Below, in pieces: positions 35,622-47,149 of a DNA stretch of 64,000 nt (position 1 is its first letter; every line of letters starts with the position of its first letter). The translations under genes were made by a program, and so were the position numbers. The DNA comes from Odontocerum albicorne (Eukaryota; Arthropoda; Insecta; Trichoptera; Odontoceridae), in assembly GCA_949825065.1 (NCBI GenBank), contig OX463845.1:26473108-26537107 (forward strand). Reading direction: 5' to 3'. The notes under the pieces are model-generated. The model did not search any database. It saw only the letters and a list, made by a program, of their open reading frames with translations, and was not told the origin of the DNA.

Positions 35622-35739
35622 CAATAAATAAAAAGAAGGGAAACTATTACATAGTTAGTTAGTGATGTGGTTTAGACTATATAAGGTTAAGCGTATAAAG
35701 ATGAAAAACTTAGTTCTTAAAGAAAGTTTTATTAGACAA

Positions 35740-35965
35740 TCTCCGTTGCTTAGTTGGTAAAAAACCTAACTTTCTACACGGGAGTCGCAGGTTCAATCCC
35801 GTTAGAGCTTAGACTTTAAATGGGTTCCAGTCTAGTTTTCACTGAAAGCTTATTTAATTTTACACCTGCCTGTTTGGTTAGAAGAGACTACCACTTGACA
35901 ATAAACCCACCAGTTAGGACTTTATACAACGAAAGTGTAATAATACATATACAATGTTATTTTAT
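35740..35965 (+). mobile_element. SINE family A, near full length
   Basis: A box TTGCTTAGTTGGTAAAAAAC, B box CAGGTTCAATCCCGTTAG, body GGTTCCAGTCTAGTTTTCAC, tail TTTGGTTAGAAGAGACTACC, AATAAACCCACCAG and ACAACGAAAGTGTAATA. Confidence 0.8.
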
Positions 35966-36274
35966 TTAATAAAAATAAAATAGAGCGTAAATTTTCTGTG
36001 AAACGATGATCACAAGTTATTATTTAGTGCTCCGTCCCAATTATTTCCTTCAAGTCATTGAGAAGTTTCTCAAGTAGATATTTTTGAGACATACCATAAG
36101 GAGTAAAAACGGCATTGTTATGATTTCGGTCAATAAACGCCGATATATTTTAGTTATAATTGATTTCATTAATTTAAACTTATATTACGTATTTAATGAA
36201 AAAACTAAATTAATAAATTCAATTTATCCTACTCAAACCGGGTTGATATCCAAGAATTTGAACAGTGGTATTTA

Positions 36275-36560
36275 TATGTGTAAAAACCATCACATCATGC
36301 CCTTTTTGTTATACGCAGAAATACCAATCTTTATTTCTCTCTATCCATTTGCACGGCTCTTGCCTCAACCACATCCACAATTTCGTCATAAATGTTATCT
36401 TGTTTCTTATACTTTTTACCTTCTTCTGAGTTGAAATTTCCTTCCGCTCGTTCTTTGGTTTACTTCTATCTCGCTCTTCATTTAATTATATTATTTCGTA
36501 AGACTTTTGCTACCACTCTATCTCAACGTAGACAAACCATCTCAAGATTTTTTTAATAAC
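36275..36560 (-). mobile_element. RTE-like LINE C-terminal remnant
   Basis: The reverse complement reads ILRWFVYVE, a shifted K.RNK.TFMTKLW block, and RQEPCKWIERNKDW, corresponding to LRWFGHVER...RNKR.CM..LM.V.EARAVC.DR in the family. A 116-codon plus frame here (36084-36434) is antisense to it and not a gene. Confidence 0.55.
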
Positions 36561-36569
36561 GTTATTAAA

Positions 36570-38080
36570 AATATTTTGAAAATAACGTTTTTATAAATGA
36601 AATATTGTGTTACTTTAAAGGAATTTCAATAGTTTAACTTTAATCAATGTAAAGAATTTAATAACAACTATTTCATTAGACACTTCTTCAATAACATCAA
36701 CATTAAAAAAATAATTGATTTAAACATTTGAATTCAAACAAAGAAGATGAAATAAAAATATACTGACAGGTACAATCAATATAAACGACATTGTGTGAAA
36801 AGAGTTCGTGTTAACAAGACAGGTGTAACATGGCATCACCCATGGCCCGAGAACTTTACAATCTCTAACCCTGGGGTTAACTGTGATTGACGTAACAAAA
36901 TCAGAGCGCTACAGCAATAAAATCATCAAGTTTTCTGAACATAAAAACATAAAAAGAAAAAAAAAAAAATGATAACGTTTTATTAGTCAAATCTTAAAAA
37001 TATTTACATATTTTACTGTAAAAAAAATATTTTTTTATCATAAACATTGGTATATGAAAAACAAAATACAAAAGCCTTGTTTTATAGGCCGAGACCTGAG
37101 AATGAATTAAAAATACAAATAGTTTGTTGCCACATCTACTCGATTCTCCTTTATGGAATGTAGGTATGGACACTGAACCGGGAAAGATCACGAAGGATCG
37201 AGGTTTTAATACGTGAATCTACAGACGTGTTCTTAATATTTCCTAGACATATAGTGTACAGATTTGAAAGTATTTATTCATATACGAGTATATAACGTAA
37301 GGATCAAAAATTGCTTTAAAATGTGGAGGTTTGTTAGTTTTGGTGTCTCGCTAAGATAATGAGCGGCGCAAGATATATTATAACACAACTGATAACCAGT
37401 GAAAAAAAAATTGCAAACGATATTAAGGAAACCGCCGCAGCACTCAGCTTTAAGAATTGTTCAGGTGTAGTTTTACTGAAGCAAACAGGATAATAACTAA
37501 TATGATGGTAGTCAAATTCCGATAGGGGACAGCACCTCGAGAAGAATAATAACAATGCTTATGATTTGTTTGAATCTTTGTTATTTGTCTTCTTTTATAA
37601 AACACAGGGTATGTTCAAAAGTTATTTGGTGTCTTTTCTGGAATGCTGTCTATTAAATGACTTTCTAGCTTTCATAATGTATTTCATGAAGACGATTACC
37701 AGAGACATTTCCATGAGACACCAAAAGCGGAATTTTTAGAGTTGTTTCAATGTTTTTTTTATCTAACAATCGGACAATTTTTTATTTATTAATTTCTCGA
37801 ATGCGACTAATCCTTATTCTGTCTCTCCGAGTTTTCCGAGTGAAATAATTTTTATAATTAAGACACAAAAAATATGTAAATAAACTTGAAATCTACATCA
37901 AAAAATTAAAAAGCTAGCTTTTTTTAAGGTTTTTTGTTACTGATAAAATTTTAACGGTTACTTTGATTGCCTAAGTAATTATATAACACGTTTGCTATAT
38001 AAAGTACAACCAGCTGAGTTTGTTTTCATGTGACAATCACTTTCAACTGATGAGAAAGTTATTAAAGAAGCTTTAAATTA
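36570..38080. other. Spacer
   Basis: No gene recognised. Octamer at 37283-37290. Confidence 0.35.
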
Positions 38081-38084
38081 AACT

Positions 38085-38165
38085 AGACTGAAACCTTTTT
38101 TAAAAATGCGGGTACCAATGGAAATCGACCCCGTTACCAACTAGAATACGGAGGTCGTAGGTATG
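38085..38165 (-). mobile_element. SINE family A head, internally deleted
   Basis: The reverse complement reads TCTAGTTGGTAACGGGGTCG then GATTTCCATTGGTACCCGC and TTTCAGTCTAG. The anticodon-arm region between the A and B boxes is missing. Confidence 0.55.
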
Positions 38166-38169
38166 TGGT

Positions 38170-39179
38170 TTCTTGTTGAAGTGCATTGATTAAAAATACC
38201 TTAAAATCTCTAACGGTCTTTCAGAACATCGAGACCAACTGTATTAAAAACACTCTTGTGGAAAAACACTGTTTTAAATTTTTTGGGAGATTTTCTTTGT
38301 AAGCACATTCATAAAGTAAACATTTGTCTCTACTTGATGAAATTAGAAATAATTTTTTTTACTTAGAACCGTTTAAATACATACAGCTACAAAGTTTTAT
38401 TAGAATTATTATATCAACCTTATTTTTCCACTACCCTTTATTAAATATTGATTGATAAACAAGTTCCGTCTCATTAATATGTTTAATTTATACACGAAGG
38501 GTTTTTGCTAAACTACATTAAATACATCTCATCCGTATCGTTTTCTAGTATAATACATATTCTAAAAGTTATTTCCTTATTGAGAAAGTTATAATGTTAA
38601 AACTGCATTGAAAACCGAGCCCGTGCACTTTATGCATATACTCGTACATATTTTGAGTTGGTGTTAATTGCAATTTCTTTGAATAGCATAGGAAACACGT
38701 TTTATCGCACCAATAAACCAATGCTAATTCTTTAGAGAGGACACCCGGCCTCTTGTTAGCATATGAAACATTCATAGCATTAAAATTATTTCAAGTTGGT
38801 AGTAGTTTAGTTAACTACGCGAATATTATATATCCCAACCCGATAAACGTAATCATTCTGCTTCATTACTAGATCTAAATAATCAAGGTACGTGCTAGAA
38901 CATTAGAGGTAGTATTACTGATGTTAGGGATTTGATGGAGAGTGGCCGTTTTTTGTTTTTTCGTAATTCCAGTAATCTTACTCTCTTATTTATATAAATA
39001 CTTCCATTCACCTGAAAAAATACAAATAAATTACTTTTTAAGTTACATTTTTTTTTAAATTGGCAATCCGACCAAACTAGGATGATTTGTGTCATAAAAT
39101 TCAAGTCATAATGCAATTATATGAGTCAATATTGTAAGACAATTTTATTTTAATTACAATTCTAGACCATTTAAAGTTT
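38170..39179. other. Spacer
   Basis: No gene recognised. Octamer at 38639-38646. Confidence 0.35.
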
Positions 39180-39184
39180 CAGCA

Positions 39185-39586
39185 GCATATTTATATTTAT
39201 GGACGATGTATAACTTTTACTCTAGGCAACTAGAAACTGCTGAAATGCGCATGCTAAGATGGTCAGCTGGTGTGTCCCTAAGAGACAAAATAAAAAGCTC
39301 ACGCATTCGTGGAAGCCTAGGTGTTACAGACATCAACAGCAAGATGGAGGAGAGGCGATTGAGATGGTATGGGCACGTTGGACGCAGAGCACCCAATCAC
39401 ATTGTGAACCAGGCAATATCCATGGATCTTCCTCGAATAACAACCAGAGGATGACCAAATAATTCATGGGTGGTGCAAAAAGAAAACCTGATGCAGAGGC
39501 ACGGTCTGGGGGACGTAGTCCGGAACAGAAAAGCATACAACCTGAGGACGAGAAGAGTTGACCCCAACAGTCTTCGCAGACAGTGA
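39185..39586 (+). pseudogene. LINE ORF2 C-terminal fragment, one internal stop
   Basis: A single plus frame runs from about 39185 to TGA 39584-39586, with one internal TGA at 39452-39454. It encodes, in order, LETAEMRMLRWSAGV, RDKIKSSRIRGSLGV, MEERRLRWYGHVGRR, TTRG followed by the stop and PNNSW, then RNRKAYNLRTRRVDPNS. This is the canonical C-terminal module of RTE-like LINEs, often mis-annotated in insects as craniofacial-development-protein-like. The internal stop falls where the family normally has Arg (GRP), consistent with a CGA to TGA transition. It is the best preserved of about a dozen such remnants here, truncated on the 5' side with no RT catalytic motif. Confidence 0.85.
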
Positions 39587-39599
39587 GTTGGGATGGAGC

Positions 39600-40035
39600 C
39601 AGGGAGAATAAGATTTATATTTATTGATGTTCATTTTTATACCCTTTAAATTTTTTTTACGTTTTCAAACTGGATTGCCTTCACAAGTCTAGAATTAAAT
39701 CTTTTTTGGATCTTACGCAAAAAACTTATTTAGATTATTTGTTAATTGAAAGATTACAAAAACGTATTTTTACCCATTTTCCCATAAAAAAATTAAAGAA
39801 CTTTTAAGTTGAATAAAAAATATTAAGTTTTTAGTTATAAAGACTTTTTACTTATTCCATTCCATCGAGGGATTGCCTACCCATCACGATCGAGTATAAT
39901 TGTCAGTCATGCTGTGGGTGGAAGATGCTTGTGCATGTATTGTTTTGTTGTGTGCATGTTGTTGCACTTCAGCAAGCAAAGGTACTTAAAATATTAAGCC
40001 TAAAGTTTCAATAGCAAGAAAATTAAAGTTTATAG
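39600..40035. other. Spacer
   Basis: No gene recognised. Confidence 0.3.
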
Positions 40036-40039
40036 AAGA

Positions 40040-40300
40040 TTAGCATATGTTATCTGTTGCAACCGTTCGTTATACAGTTTTATAGTATATAGCTCTATTT
40101 TTGTGTTCCTTAGTAGCATTATAAAATTGATGACAATCTGCATTACGGGTTGTAGAAAAACATAAGTTCCAATTTTAAAATGTCCAAGAGAGAAAATCAG
40201 CCTGAAAATGAATCCGCCAGTAATAAATCTAGCCTGGGGTGCCCGCTTGCTTAGTGTGAATGATGACCATAAGACCACGGCTGCCGGTTAGAATTCAATA
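40040..40300 (-). mobile_element. tRNA-derived SINE, family B
   Basis: The reverse complement begins CCGGCAGCCGTGGTCTTATGG, continues GCGGGCACCCCAGGCTAG and GGCTGATTTTCTCTC, and ends near AAAAATAGAGCTATATAC. It aligns with 20080-20335 (minus) throughout. An 82-codon minus frame across it is incidental. Confidence 0.75.
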
Positions 40301-41345
40301 AGAAATAAGGAAAATGTAAATTTACACCAATTTAATGGAGTTATGAAAGTAGGGTTCATTTTAAAAAACAAAGAAAAAAGATTTCATTGAATTTTCAATA
40401 TTTTATTGTTTATCAAGAGATTTGTTCAAAACACTCAAATTTTAATTGTTCAATCTAAATTCATTTTGCACAATGTGATGTACAGGGTGTTAAAACATAC
40501 AGGATTGAATATAACACACACTATTAAAAACTGCTGTATGAAAAATTGTATAGGATATAACTTTTTTTATCATTAAAATTACACTTGAATAAGATAAAGA
40601 CACCATACTAAATAAGTGAGTTCAATAAGTTTTCCACAACATGGCAGCCTTATTTAAATATGTCGCATATTGCATACTAATTACTAAGCTGCAATACAAT
40701 GTTACTGACGACACGGCGGTCAACTAATTACTCTTCACTGCTAGGATACTTTATTAGATTCATAAACACTGATGCTGACTTCTTGATACCGATACTAAAT
40801 CCGTAATATTTTTTTCACCATAAATAAATACTATATTTTGCCAGGAATGTCATTTATATGGTAAAGCATTACAACAGAATCGGATTTAGACTATTTAAAA
40901 AAAATGTGTGATAAATTGTACAAATTACTTCAATCACGCGGTCTGTTTTTTCGTTATTTCAAAACTATAAAGTTATTTTTAATGAGATTTTCGTATCACC
41001 ACTAAAATCTCGGCTTGGTTTGAAAAATTTACCGATTTATGATTATTTAAAAAAGGTAAAAACATATTTACAAGGAATTAAATATTTCGAATAGAAAATC
41101 TTTAAGAAATAAAGTAAGATAAAAAACATTTGAAAAAAAATGTATAATACTCTCGACCAACCGTTGTAAAAATGGTATTGAGCAAAAAAATATTACAGTC
41201 ATTTTTCCACACGAAAACTAATTTGCATCTCTAATTTAAACGACTAAGTAATCGGACAACGATAAAATGCAGTTAAAATATAAAAAATAATAACTAATTA
41301 AAAGAAATTAACTACTCATGCATGCATCGTTCCCTCCATAATAGT
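40301..41345. other. AT-rich spacer
   Basis: No gene recognised. Confidence 0.35.
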
Positions 41346-41541
41346 CTTAATCATAGGTTCCCAAAATGGGCCCATCGGCCTCCCTGGGGGTGCTGGAGGG
41401 AACTAAGGGAGCCAAGCTGGCCCTGGGGGAAGTAGGGAGCTACTTAATCATAGGTTCCCAAAATGGGCCCATCGGCCTCCCTGGGGGTGCTGGAGGGGAC
41501 TAAGGGAGCCAAGCTGGCCCTGGGGGAAGTAGGGAGCTACT
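41346..41541. repeat. Tandem pair of a 97-bp GC-rich hAT-like end
   Basis: Two nearly identical 97-bp copies (starts 41346 and 41443; one A/G difference). Each carries TAGGTTCCCAAAATGGGCCC and GGCCTCCCTGGGGGTGCTGG. The GGTTCCCAAA...GGGCC opening resembles hAT-superfamily terminal sequence. No matching opposite terminus or 8-bp target duplication was found. Confidence 0.6.
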
Positions 41542-41544
41542 TAC

Positions 41545-42068
41545 TTATTTTAATTATTTTAATAAACACCTTTTATTTTAATAAATACCTTTATAATTTC
41601 TTTTCCAAATTGTTTTATTTCCAAAATACCTTTTTGAAATAAAAAAAATACACTCATAGTTGCATAAAATTTTCCTGAAGGTGTATTGCAAATAACAAAC
41701 TGCAAAACATTAACAAATTGATGGCAATACACCAGATTTATCCTTCTCATTAGGATTATTTAATAAATACTTCAACAATTTAAGTATCAGCGTATCTTAT
41801 TTAAAGCACTATAGATATGCACATAAAAAATGTTCACTACATTTTTCTGTTTTATTTAATTTAAAAAAGGTAAATTTTCAGGGGTCTTGTGTAATATTTT
41901 TGCTGAAAAGGGGGTAGTGGGCAATAATACAATTATTGTTTTTCAACTTTAAAGGGATAGTGAGTGTATAATTCTTTTTACTTTTCATATTTTGGATCCA
42001 CTTGCAATATTTCTTAGTTAAATTAAGATTTCAATATTTTTTGGTATTGTGGTACGTGTGGAGTCCAA
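41545..42068. other. AT-rich spacer
   Basis: May be the interior of the hAT-like fragment (AAAAGGGGGTAGTGGGCAAT at about 41908), but no terminus is found. Confidence 0.25.
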
Positions 42069-42070
42069 TA

Positions 42071-42166
42071 TGTCACACCTCTTTCCTATTTAAAAACAAA
42101 ATTAGGTTGTACACATTTCAATACATAAATTAGTTATAAAACATTACCATCATATGAGGTGTGACA
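42071..42166. repeat. Short inverted repeat, 11-bp arms
   Basis: TGTCACACCTC at 42071-42081 and GAGGTGTGACA at 42156-42166 enclose 74 bp. The right arm is also the edge of the LTR-like block at 42156-42770. Confidence 0.7.
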
Positions 42167-42770
42167 CTCCCGTTCAGCTCTGCAGGTTTCTTAAAGAGGC
42201 AGGAACTCTTTAGATCTCAGGGGTTTGTTGGGTTCCTTTGACTCTGAATAACTCTCTCTCAACTCTCGCAGGGACAGGCGACACAATTAAACAAGTATAA
42301 TTTTAAATAAAACAGTTTATTATATTAAAAAAAAAAAAAGAAAAAAAGAAAAAAAATATATAAAAAAAACTTGACGAATGTCAAGAAAAAAAGTTTAAAA
42401 TTGGCAAGAAAGACTGTGTTGTATTTAGCAAGGGAGATTTCAATAACAATTTGAAATTACTTTACTCGGTGGGTTTTTAGCGTGGCGACGAAATCCAGCA
42501 TTGAAATTAAAAGGAATAATATTCACCCGTAATTAAAGATGGCGTCCTGGGCTTCTGCGATACACGAAGAAAAACTAGTCAGGCTGTCCTCGGTAGAAAC
42601 ACTATTTCTGGACAGACGTCCTAACCGTGTCTTATCTGAAGGCACAAGAAGGCTCCTCGTGGAAGTTCGGGCCTTTTATAGGCACTTGCGAGAAAGAGAG
42701 GCTACACGTACTCATTCTCACTTAAAATAATAGTTTCGATAGTAACGTCATAGATATGATACTTTACTTT
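42156..42770 (-). promoter_or_regulatory. LTR-like or promoter-like block, minus strand
   Basis: On the minus strand a strong TATA box CTATAAAAGGC (42671-42681) is followed about 350 bp downstream by AATAAA (42316-42321). A GT-rich stretch and the terminus TGTCACACC come after that. This order (promoter, poly(A) signal, CA-type end) resembles U3-R-U5 of an LTR. I cannot define the upstream boundary or a target duplication, and see no internal retroelement genes, so a solo LTR is only a possibility. A 63-codon plus frame (42539-42730) has no motif. Confidence 0.3.
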
Positions 42771-42930
42771 TAAAAGACAATTGAGATCGGTGTCTCTTAG
42801 AATTCATCAAAAGGGTATATCGTCTAGACAGAATTTATTGCTTCCTTGAGCACTGGATTTTTTTATGACCCTGCTTTTGTCTTCTCAGTCGTTTACCGAT
42901 GGCCTTACAATTTCCATCTTTACAAAACAG

Positions 42931-43126
42931 AATTGAATTTATTATAGACCCTTTTCCTAAACAAACAATGACCATGGAATTCTTTACAATCCGAATGTAG
43001 TTTTACAACCCGAGCCGACCACCTAAGTTGGCGGTGCACTATTTCATTTGTATAACCAAAACAAAATTGAATTTATTATAGGCCCTTTTCCTAAACAAAC
43101 AATAACCATGGAATTCTTTACAATCC
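42931..43126. repeat. Duplicated 62-bp segment, 134-bp offset
   Basis: AATTGAATTTATTATAG followed by CCCTTTTCCTAAACAAACAAT and CCATGGAATTCTTTACAATC occurs at 42931-42992 and 43065-43126, with two differences. Confidence 0.9.
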
Positions 43127-43129
43127 AGG

Positions 43130-44266
43130 ATATAATCTTGTACTCCAAAGCGGTGAGCACTTAAGATAACCTTTTTTTCTATTGACTTAATCTTAGCGAC
43201 AGTATTAGAAATATACTAAATTATTTTGTTTCGAGAAACATGTTTCAGGAGCATGAAATGTTGCGAATTTAGTATTGGGGATGTGAACTATGTAATTTAT
43301 CAAATACAGTCCTGACAAATATTTTAACTCGATTTGTTTTACCCTTTCATATTTCATTCTCCAATTATTATTCAGTAATATTCTATAATGCCACGTGAAT
43401 GTTGGTTTATATTTGCTTAGTCATAATCAAATGAATTTTTAATAGATAACTACAAACAAATCAATTTGTATCCAACAAAATTCCTGGACACGAATAACGA
43501 TAGTGCACGTATCAGTTAAAGTCGTGCAACAGTCACCTACAGTGTAAATTTTTCACACGAAGATCTCTCTTGCATCACACTTAAAGTTATCGGTTAAGGA
43601 AGAACTATTTCTAATAAAAAAAAATCTTAACGCATCCTTCGCTCCTGAGTGTCTACTTAAACTCCTATAGGTTTACTGTTCAGTTAGCCGCGAACGTGAC
43701 TATTTGCCCCGATGTCAATATCTTCGCCATCTACGGATACAGATCGTCTTGAAACTCATGGTATTTAATTTATGGTGAATGATGTCGGGGATCCAGCATC
43801 ACAGCTTGTATTGTGTGAGTTACGTCCAATACGGAGGCTGTTAATTGAATATTTTATATCATATTATATCACCATTTTCGAATTTTATTACCCCGATAAC
43901 ATGGGTGATGATTTGCAGTTACAACATGTTTCAAAAGCAAAGTAAGCACGTATCGGGAAAAAGGACGCATTTCCATATAAACTTAATAGTTTAAATATTT
44001 CTTAAAAGTCGGCTAGTATTTTTGTAAAAGTACTTCGATCAAAAATTAGTAACAAAAAATATTATTTTATTGATTTTGAGAAAACACTTTAAAGTAAACA
44101 AACATATTTCGATACGAGTATCTTTAATAAAACACAAAAAACGTTGAACAAAAGAAAGCATTATTGTGTCTATAATAAAATCAATTCAATATTTAAAGAA
44201 AAAAATGATACTTAAATAAGAAAATTTTAGAAATTTAGTTTATCAATTATTAGGTAAAACGAGATA
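43130..44266. other. Spacer with GC-richer segment 43480-43850
   Basis: No gene recognised. The GC-richer part has no long frame. Octamer at 44113-44120. Confidence 0.3.
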
Positions 44267-44270
44267 TTAA

Positions 44271-45761
44271 CTCATTCGCGTCGGGTCGTTTTTTTGTCCA
44301 TCTTTATTGTGTAGCGGGGCCTAATTCACGAAATGATGCAAAAAAATATGTTTTAGAAAAAACGCCGTAACTTTTTAACCAATCGTTATATTTCAAAATA
44401 ACTTGAAGTCAGGTGTTAGAATACTTCGCTCTACAATATTTTTTATTTTTAAACTTTACAGTGGTTCTCAAACTTTTTAAATATTTAAAAATAAATATAT
44501 TCAAAAAAATATATGTACCTTTAGTATTTTAGCAAAATTAAAATATTATCTAATTTCAGTGATATTATGCCATACTTTTTTAGAAAATTTGAAAATATTG
44601 ATCTGCGGTTCTCAATTATATATAATTTATTTAAACTAAGTCGTTTTAGAAAATTGTTTTAGAAAAAACGCCGTAACTTTTTAACCAATCGTTATATTTC
44701 AAAATAACTTGAAGTCAGGTGTTAGAATACTTCGCTCTACAATATTTTTTTTATTTTTAAACTTTACAGTGGTTCTCAAACTTTTTAAATATTTAAAAAT
44801 AAATATATTCAAAAAAATATATGTACCTTTAGTATTTTAGCAAAATTAAAATATTATCTAATTTCAGTGATATTATGCCATACTTTTTTAGAAAATTTGA
44901 AAATATTGATCTGCGGTTCTCAATTATATATAATTTATTTAAACTAAGTCGTTTAAATGGAAAGACGTCGCGTCGTCGAAATCACGAAAAAATATTTCAC
45001 ACATGACATCCAGAGAATGCAGTGGTACTAAACTATGTCTAAAATAAAAAATAAGTTCATTTTTCACTTACGATTCGAAATTGCTTCAAGTTGTCCTCGA
45101 ATAGGCACTATATATTTTTTTCCATTCCGAAAATGTTTATAATTATTATATATTATTATTATTATTAAATCTTACAAATTTTACTAATATAAAAACTAAC
45201 ACAAAATTTAAATAAATTGTATTATATATTTCTCAATATTTATTTTTTTAATGGTACGCATGGAAACATTCGCCAACATGTAGAGGAACATTGCACTGTT
45301 TGCACATGGTTGGTGTTAGCATAATTTCACTGGTTGGTGTTTGCATGATTGTCACGCATAATTTCAACCACATGTTTGCAATTCATTCGATGGCATTCCC
45401 CGAAATTTACCAAAGAAGCAAACCTTTTCATATTCTATGTTTGTACATATTATTTAAAAACTAAGCAAGGCTAAAAACAAAACAGATACACTTATTTGTT
45501 CCAATAGAAATTTAAAAAAAAAATCCTATAAAAAAATCGCATTTTTTTTAAATTACGTAAATATTTACATATAATTTATAATTTTAATAATCTATTAAAT
45601 GTTTGCCGTGACATCTGTTGGATGAAATTGAAATATTTATCGCGGTAGACCGATTTTTTTAGGGCCAAAGTGTCACATGGCAGAAGACGCACGGGTGCGT
45701 AACCCGCGACCACGTATGTAGACTCTGAAGACTCACCCATGCGTAACCCGACGCGAATGAG
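44271..45761. mobile_element. TTAA-flanked, piggyBac-like non-autonomous element
   Basis: Perfect 16-bp terminal inverted repeats, CTCATTCGCGTCGGGT (44271-44286) and ACCCGACGCGAATGAG (45746-45761), are flanked by TTAA on both sides (44267-44270; 45762-45765). TTAA duplication is specific to piggyBac-superfamily transposition. The interior (about 1.5 kb) has no transposase frame, and CG-rich ACCCG/CGGGT motifs recur near the right end (45700-45750). The TIR does not start with CCC as in classical piggyBac, so the subfamily is uncertain. Confidence 0.85.
44350..44955. repeat. 306-bp tandem duplication inside the TTAA element
   Basis: GTTTTAGAAAAAACGCCGTA starts at 44350 and again at 44656. The copies are essentially identical for about 300 bp, apart from a T-run differing by 2 nt. 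Confidence 0.93.
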
Positions 45762-45765
45762 TTAA

Positions 45766-47045
45766 ACAGCAAGTTCCCATAGGAAACAAGATAAATGGGG
45801 CATTAAAAGACATATTTCCAATGTCCAATATATCTGATCGTACTATGTCTCCATGAAACTAGATCGTTGCAATAGTTTTTATTATGTTACATTCTTCAAG
45901 CATCGCATAACCACTTTTGAAATTTTTGTTTTAAGACAGTTAAAATCACCGAAACTTTACTGTAATTAAATAAATACCTTCATCAATGAAAAATAAAATC
46001 AAACAAAATATTATATTTTTACAACCTATTTATTACGTTCAGAATAAGAAATGAAACAAATGATTTGTATAGGAACTAAGGAGTCCCTGACACTGGCTCC
46101 TATTTGAATAAGGCTGTGATAATTTATCAGTAGTCGGCGAGGACGTACCTTCTACAGAGTCCACTTTACCCAGAGTTTAGACAACTCACATAGTACATGC
46201 TACAGAACGCCATGACATAAGATTTCCTACATAATGCGCCCATAAATAAAACAGAATTACGTAAGTATGTACTAACTGAAACGGACCAGTTTACTGGAGC
46301 GATGCTAACTTGTCACTGGCAGAACAAATTTGTCGCTTTGCTACTACTCAACCGTAACGTGAACGTCTTCCTTAACACATCACAGTCCGTGGACGTATAA
46401 TCGCGTCCAGTAAAAATATTATTTTAAGTTCTTGATCACTTATTTGTATTGTTCAACGTTTTGATAGTTGAAAAATATATAAATATTAATAATTTTCGCT
46501 TGGGTGTATCATAAGGTAAGTTTTTTTGTGAAAATAAAAAAATATTTTAATAAAAAATTGAAGAGAAAAACTATTGTGATTTGCCAACTTCTATGAAATA
46601 CGATTTAGACTTAACACTTCATAAAAAAGGGTAAAAACTCAGCTGATTGACAAATATAATAAGAGACAGAAAAATTCTATGTTTGGATTAATTCAAAGCT
46701 AAAAAATGCTTGTCAACACTTGCTCCATGTAGAATTCGAAGAATGAGAAGATGATGTCGTTCGCAAAATCAATGAAGTACGGTAAGATCTTTAGGTACTA
46801 GAAATCAGTAGATCACAATAGATAAGTTTTATCCTACTTCTCTTGTCTACGCCTGTCCAAGAGACCAAAAAGGGATAAAAGTATTTCTCCTTCTATCTAA
46901 AAGGGTTTATGTGAAACGAAGTGATTCGCAGGAGGATATTTGATATCATAGTGTTTAAGGCAATAAACTGTCCTAAAATACCTATTCATATTCCTTATAT
47001 GCTGATATTTTCATTCAAATAAGGTTCTCTTTACGATAAGCCAGA
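45766..47045. other. Spacer
   Basis: No gene recognised. 46100-46420 is moderately GC-richer with no long frame. Confidence 0.3.
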
Positions 47046-47112
47046 GGAGCTGAGTGGTTTAAGTGCCCGGCTTATTATGCGCATCGCAGAAATTAGTTTC
47101 AAGTCCGTCTGA
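47046..47112 (+). repeat. tRNA-like fragment
   Basis: GAGCTGAGTGGTTTAAGTGC resembles a type-II tRNA A-box region, and GTTTCAAGTCC resembles a B box 45 nt downstream. Acceptor and anticodon arms do not fold, so it is a SINE head or pseudo-tRNA. Confidence 0.4.
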
Positions 47113-47149
47113 ACAGGAAATTGAAAAAGCTTCTTCACTATTATGCAAT

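Noticed and set aside
35742..35815. Possible tRNA gene at the head of a SINE
   Set aside because: It has pol III boxes but is followed by the family A body and tail and has no complete cloverleaf. It is a SINE head.
36084..36434. 116-codon plus-strand frame
   Set aside because: It is partly antisense to a recognisable LINE C-terminal remnant, with AT-rich composition and no motif.
42330..42370. A-rich tract as a retrotransposon poly(A) tail
   Set aside because: It lies inside the minus-strand LTR-like block, with no LINE or SINE sequence immediately upstream on the plus strand.
42539..42730. 63-codon plus-strand frame starting MASWAS
   Set aside because: Antisense to the LTR/promoter-like block, GC-driven, with no recognised domain.
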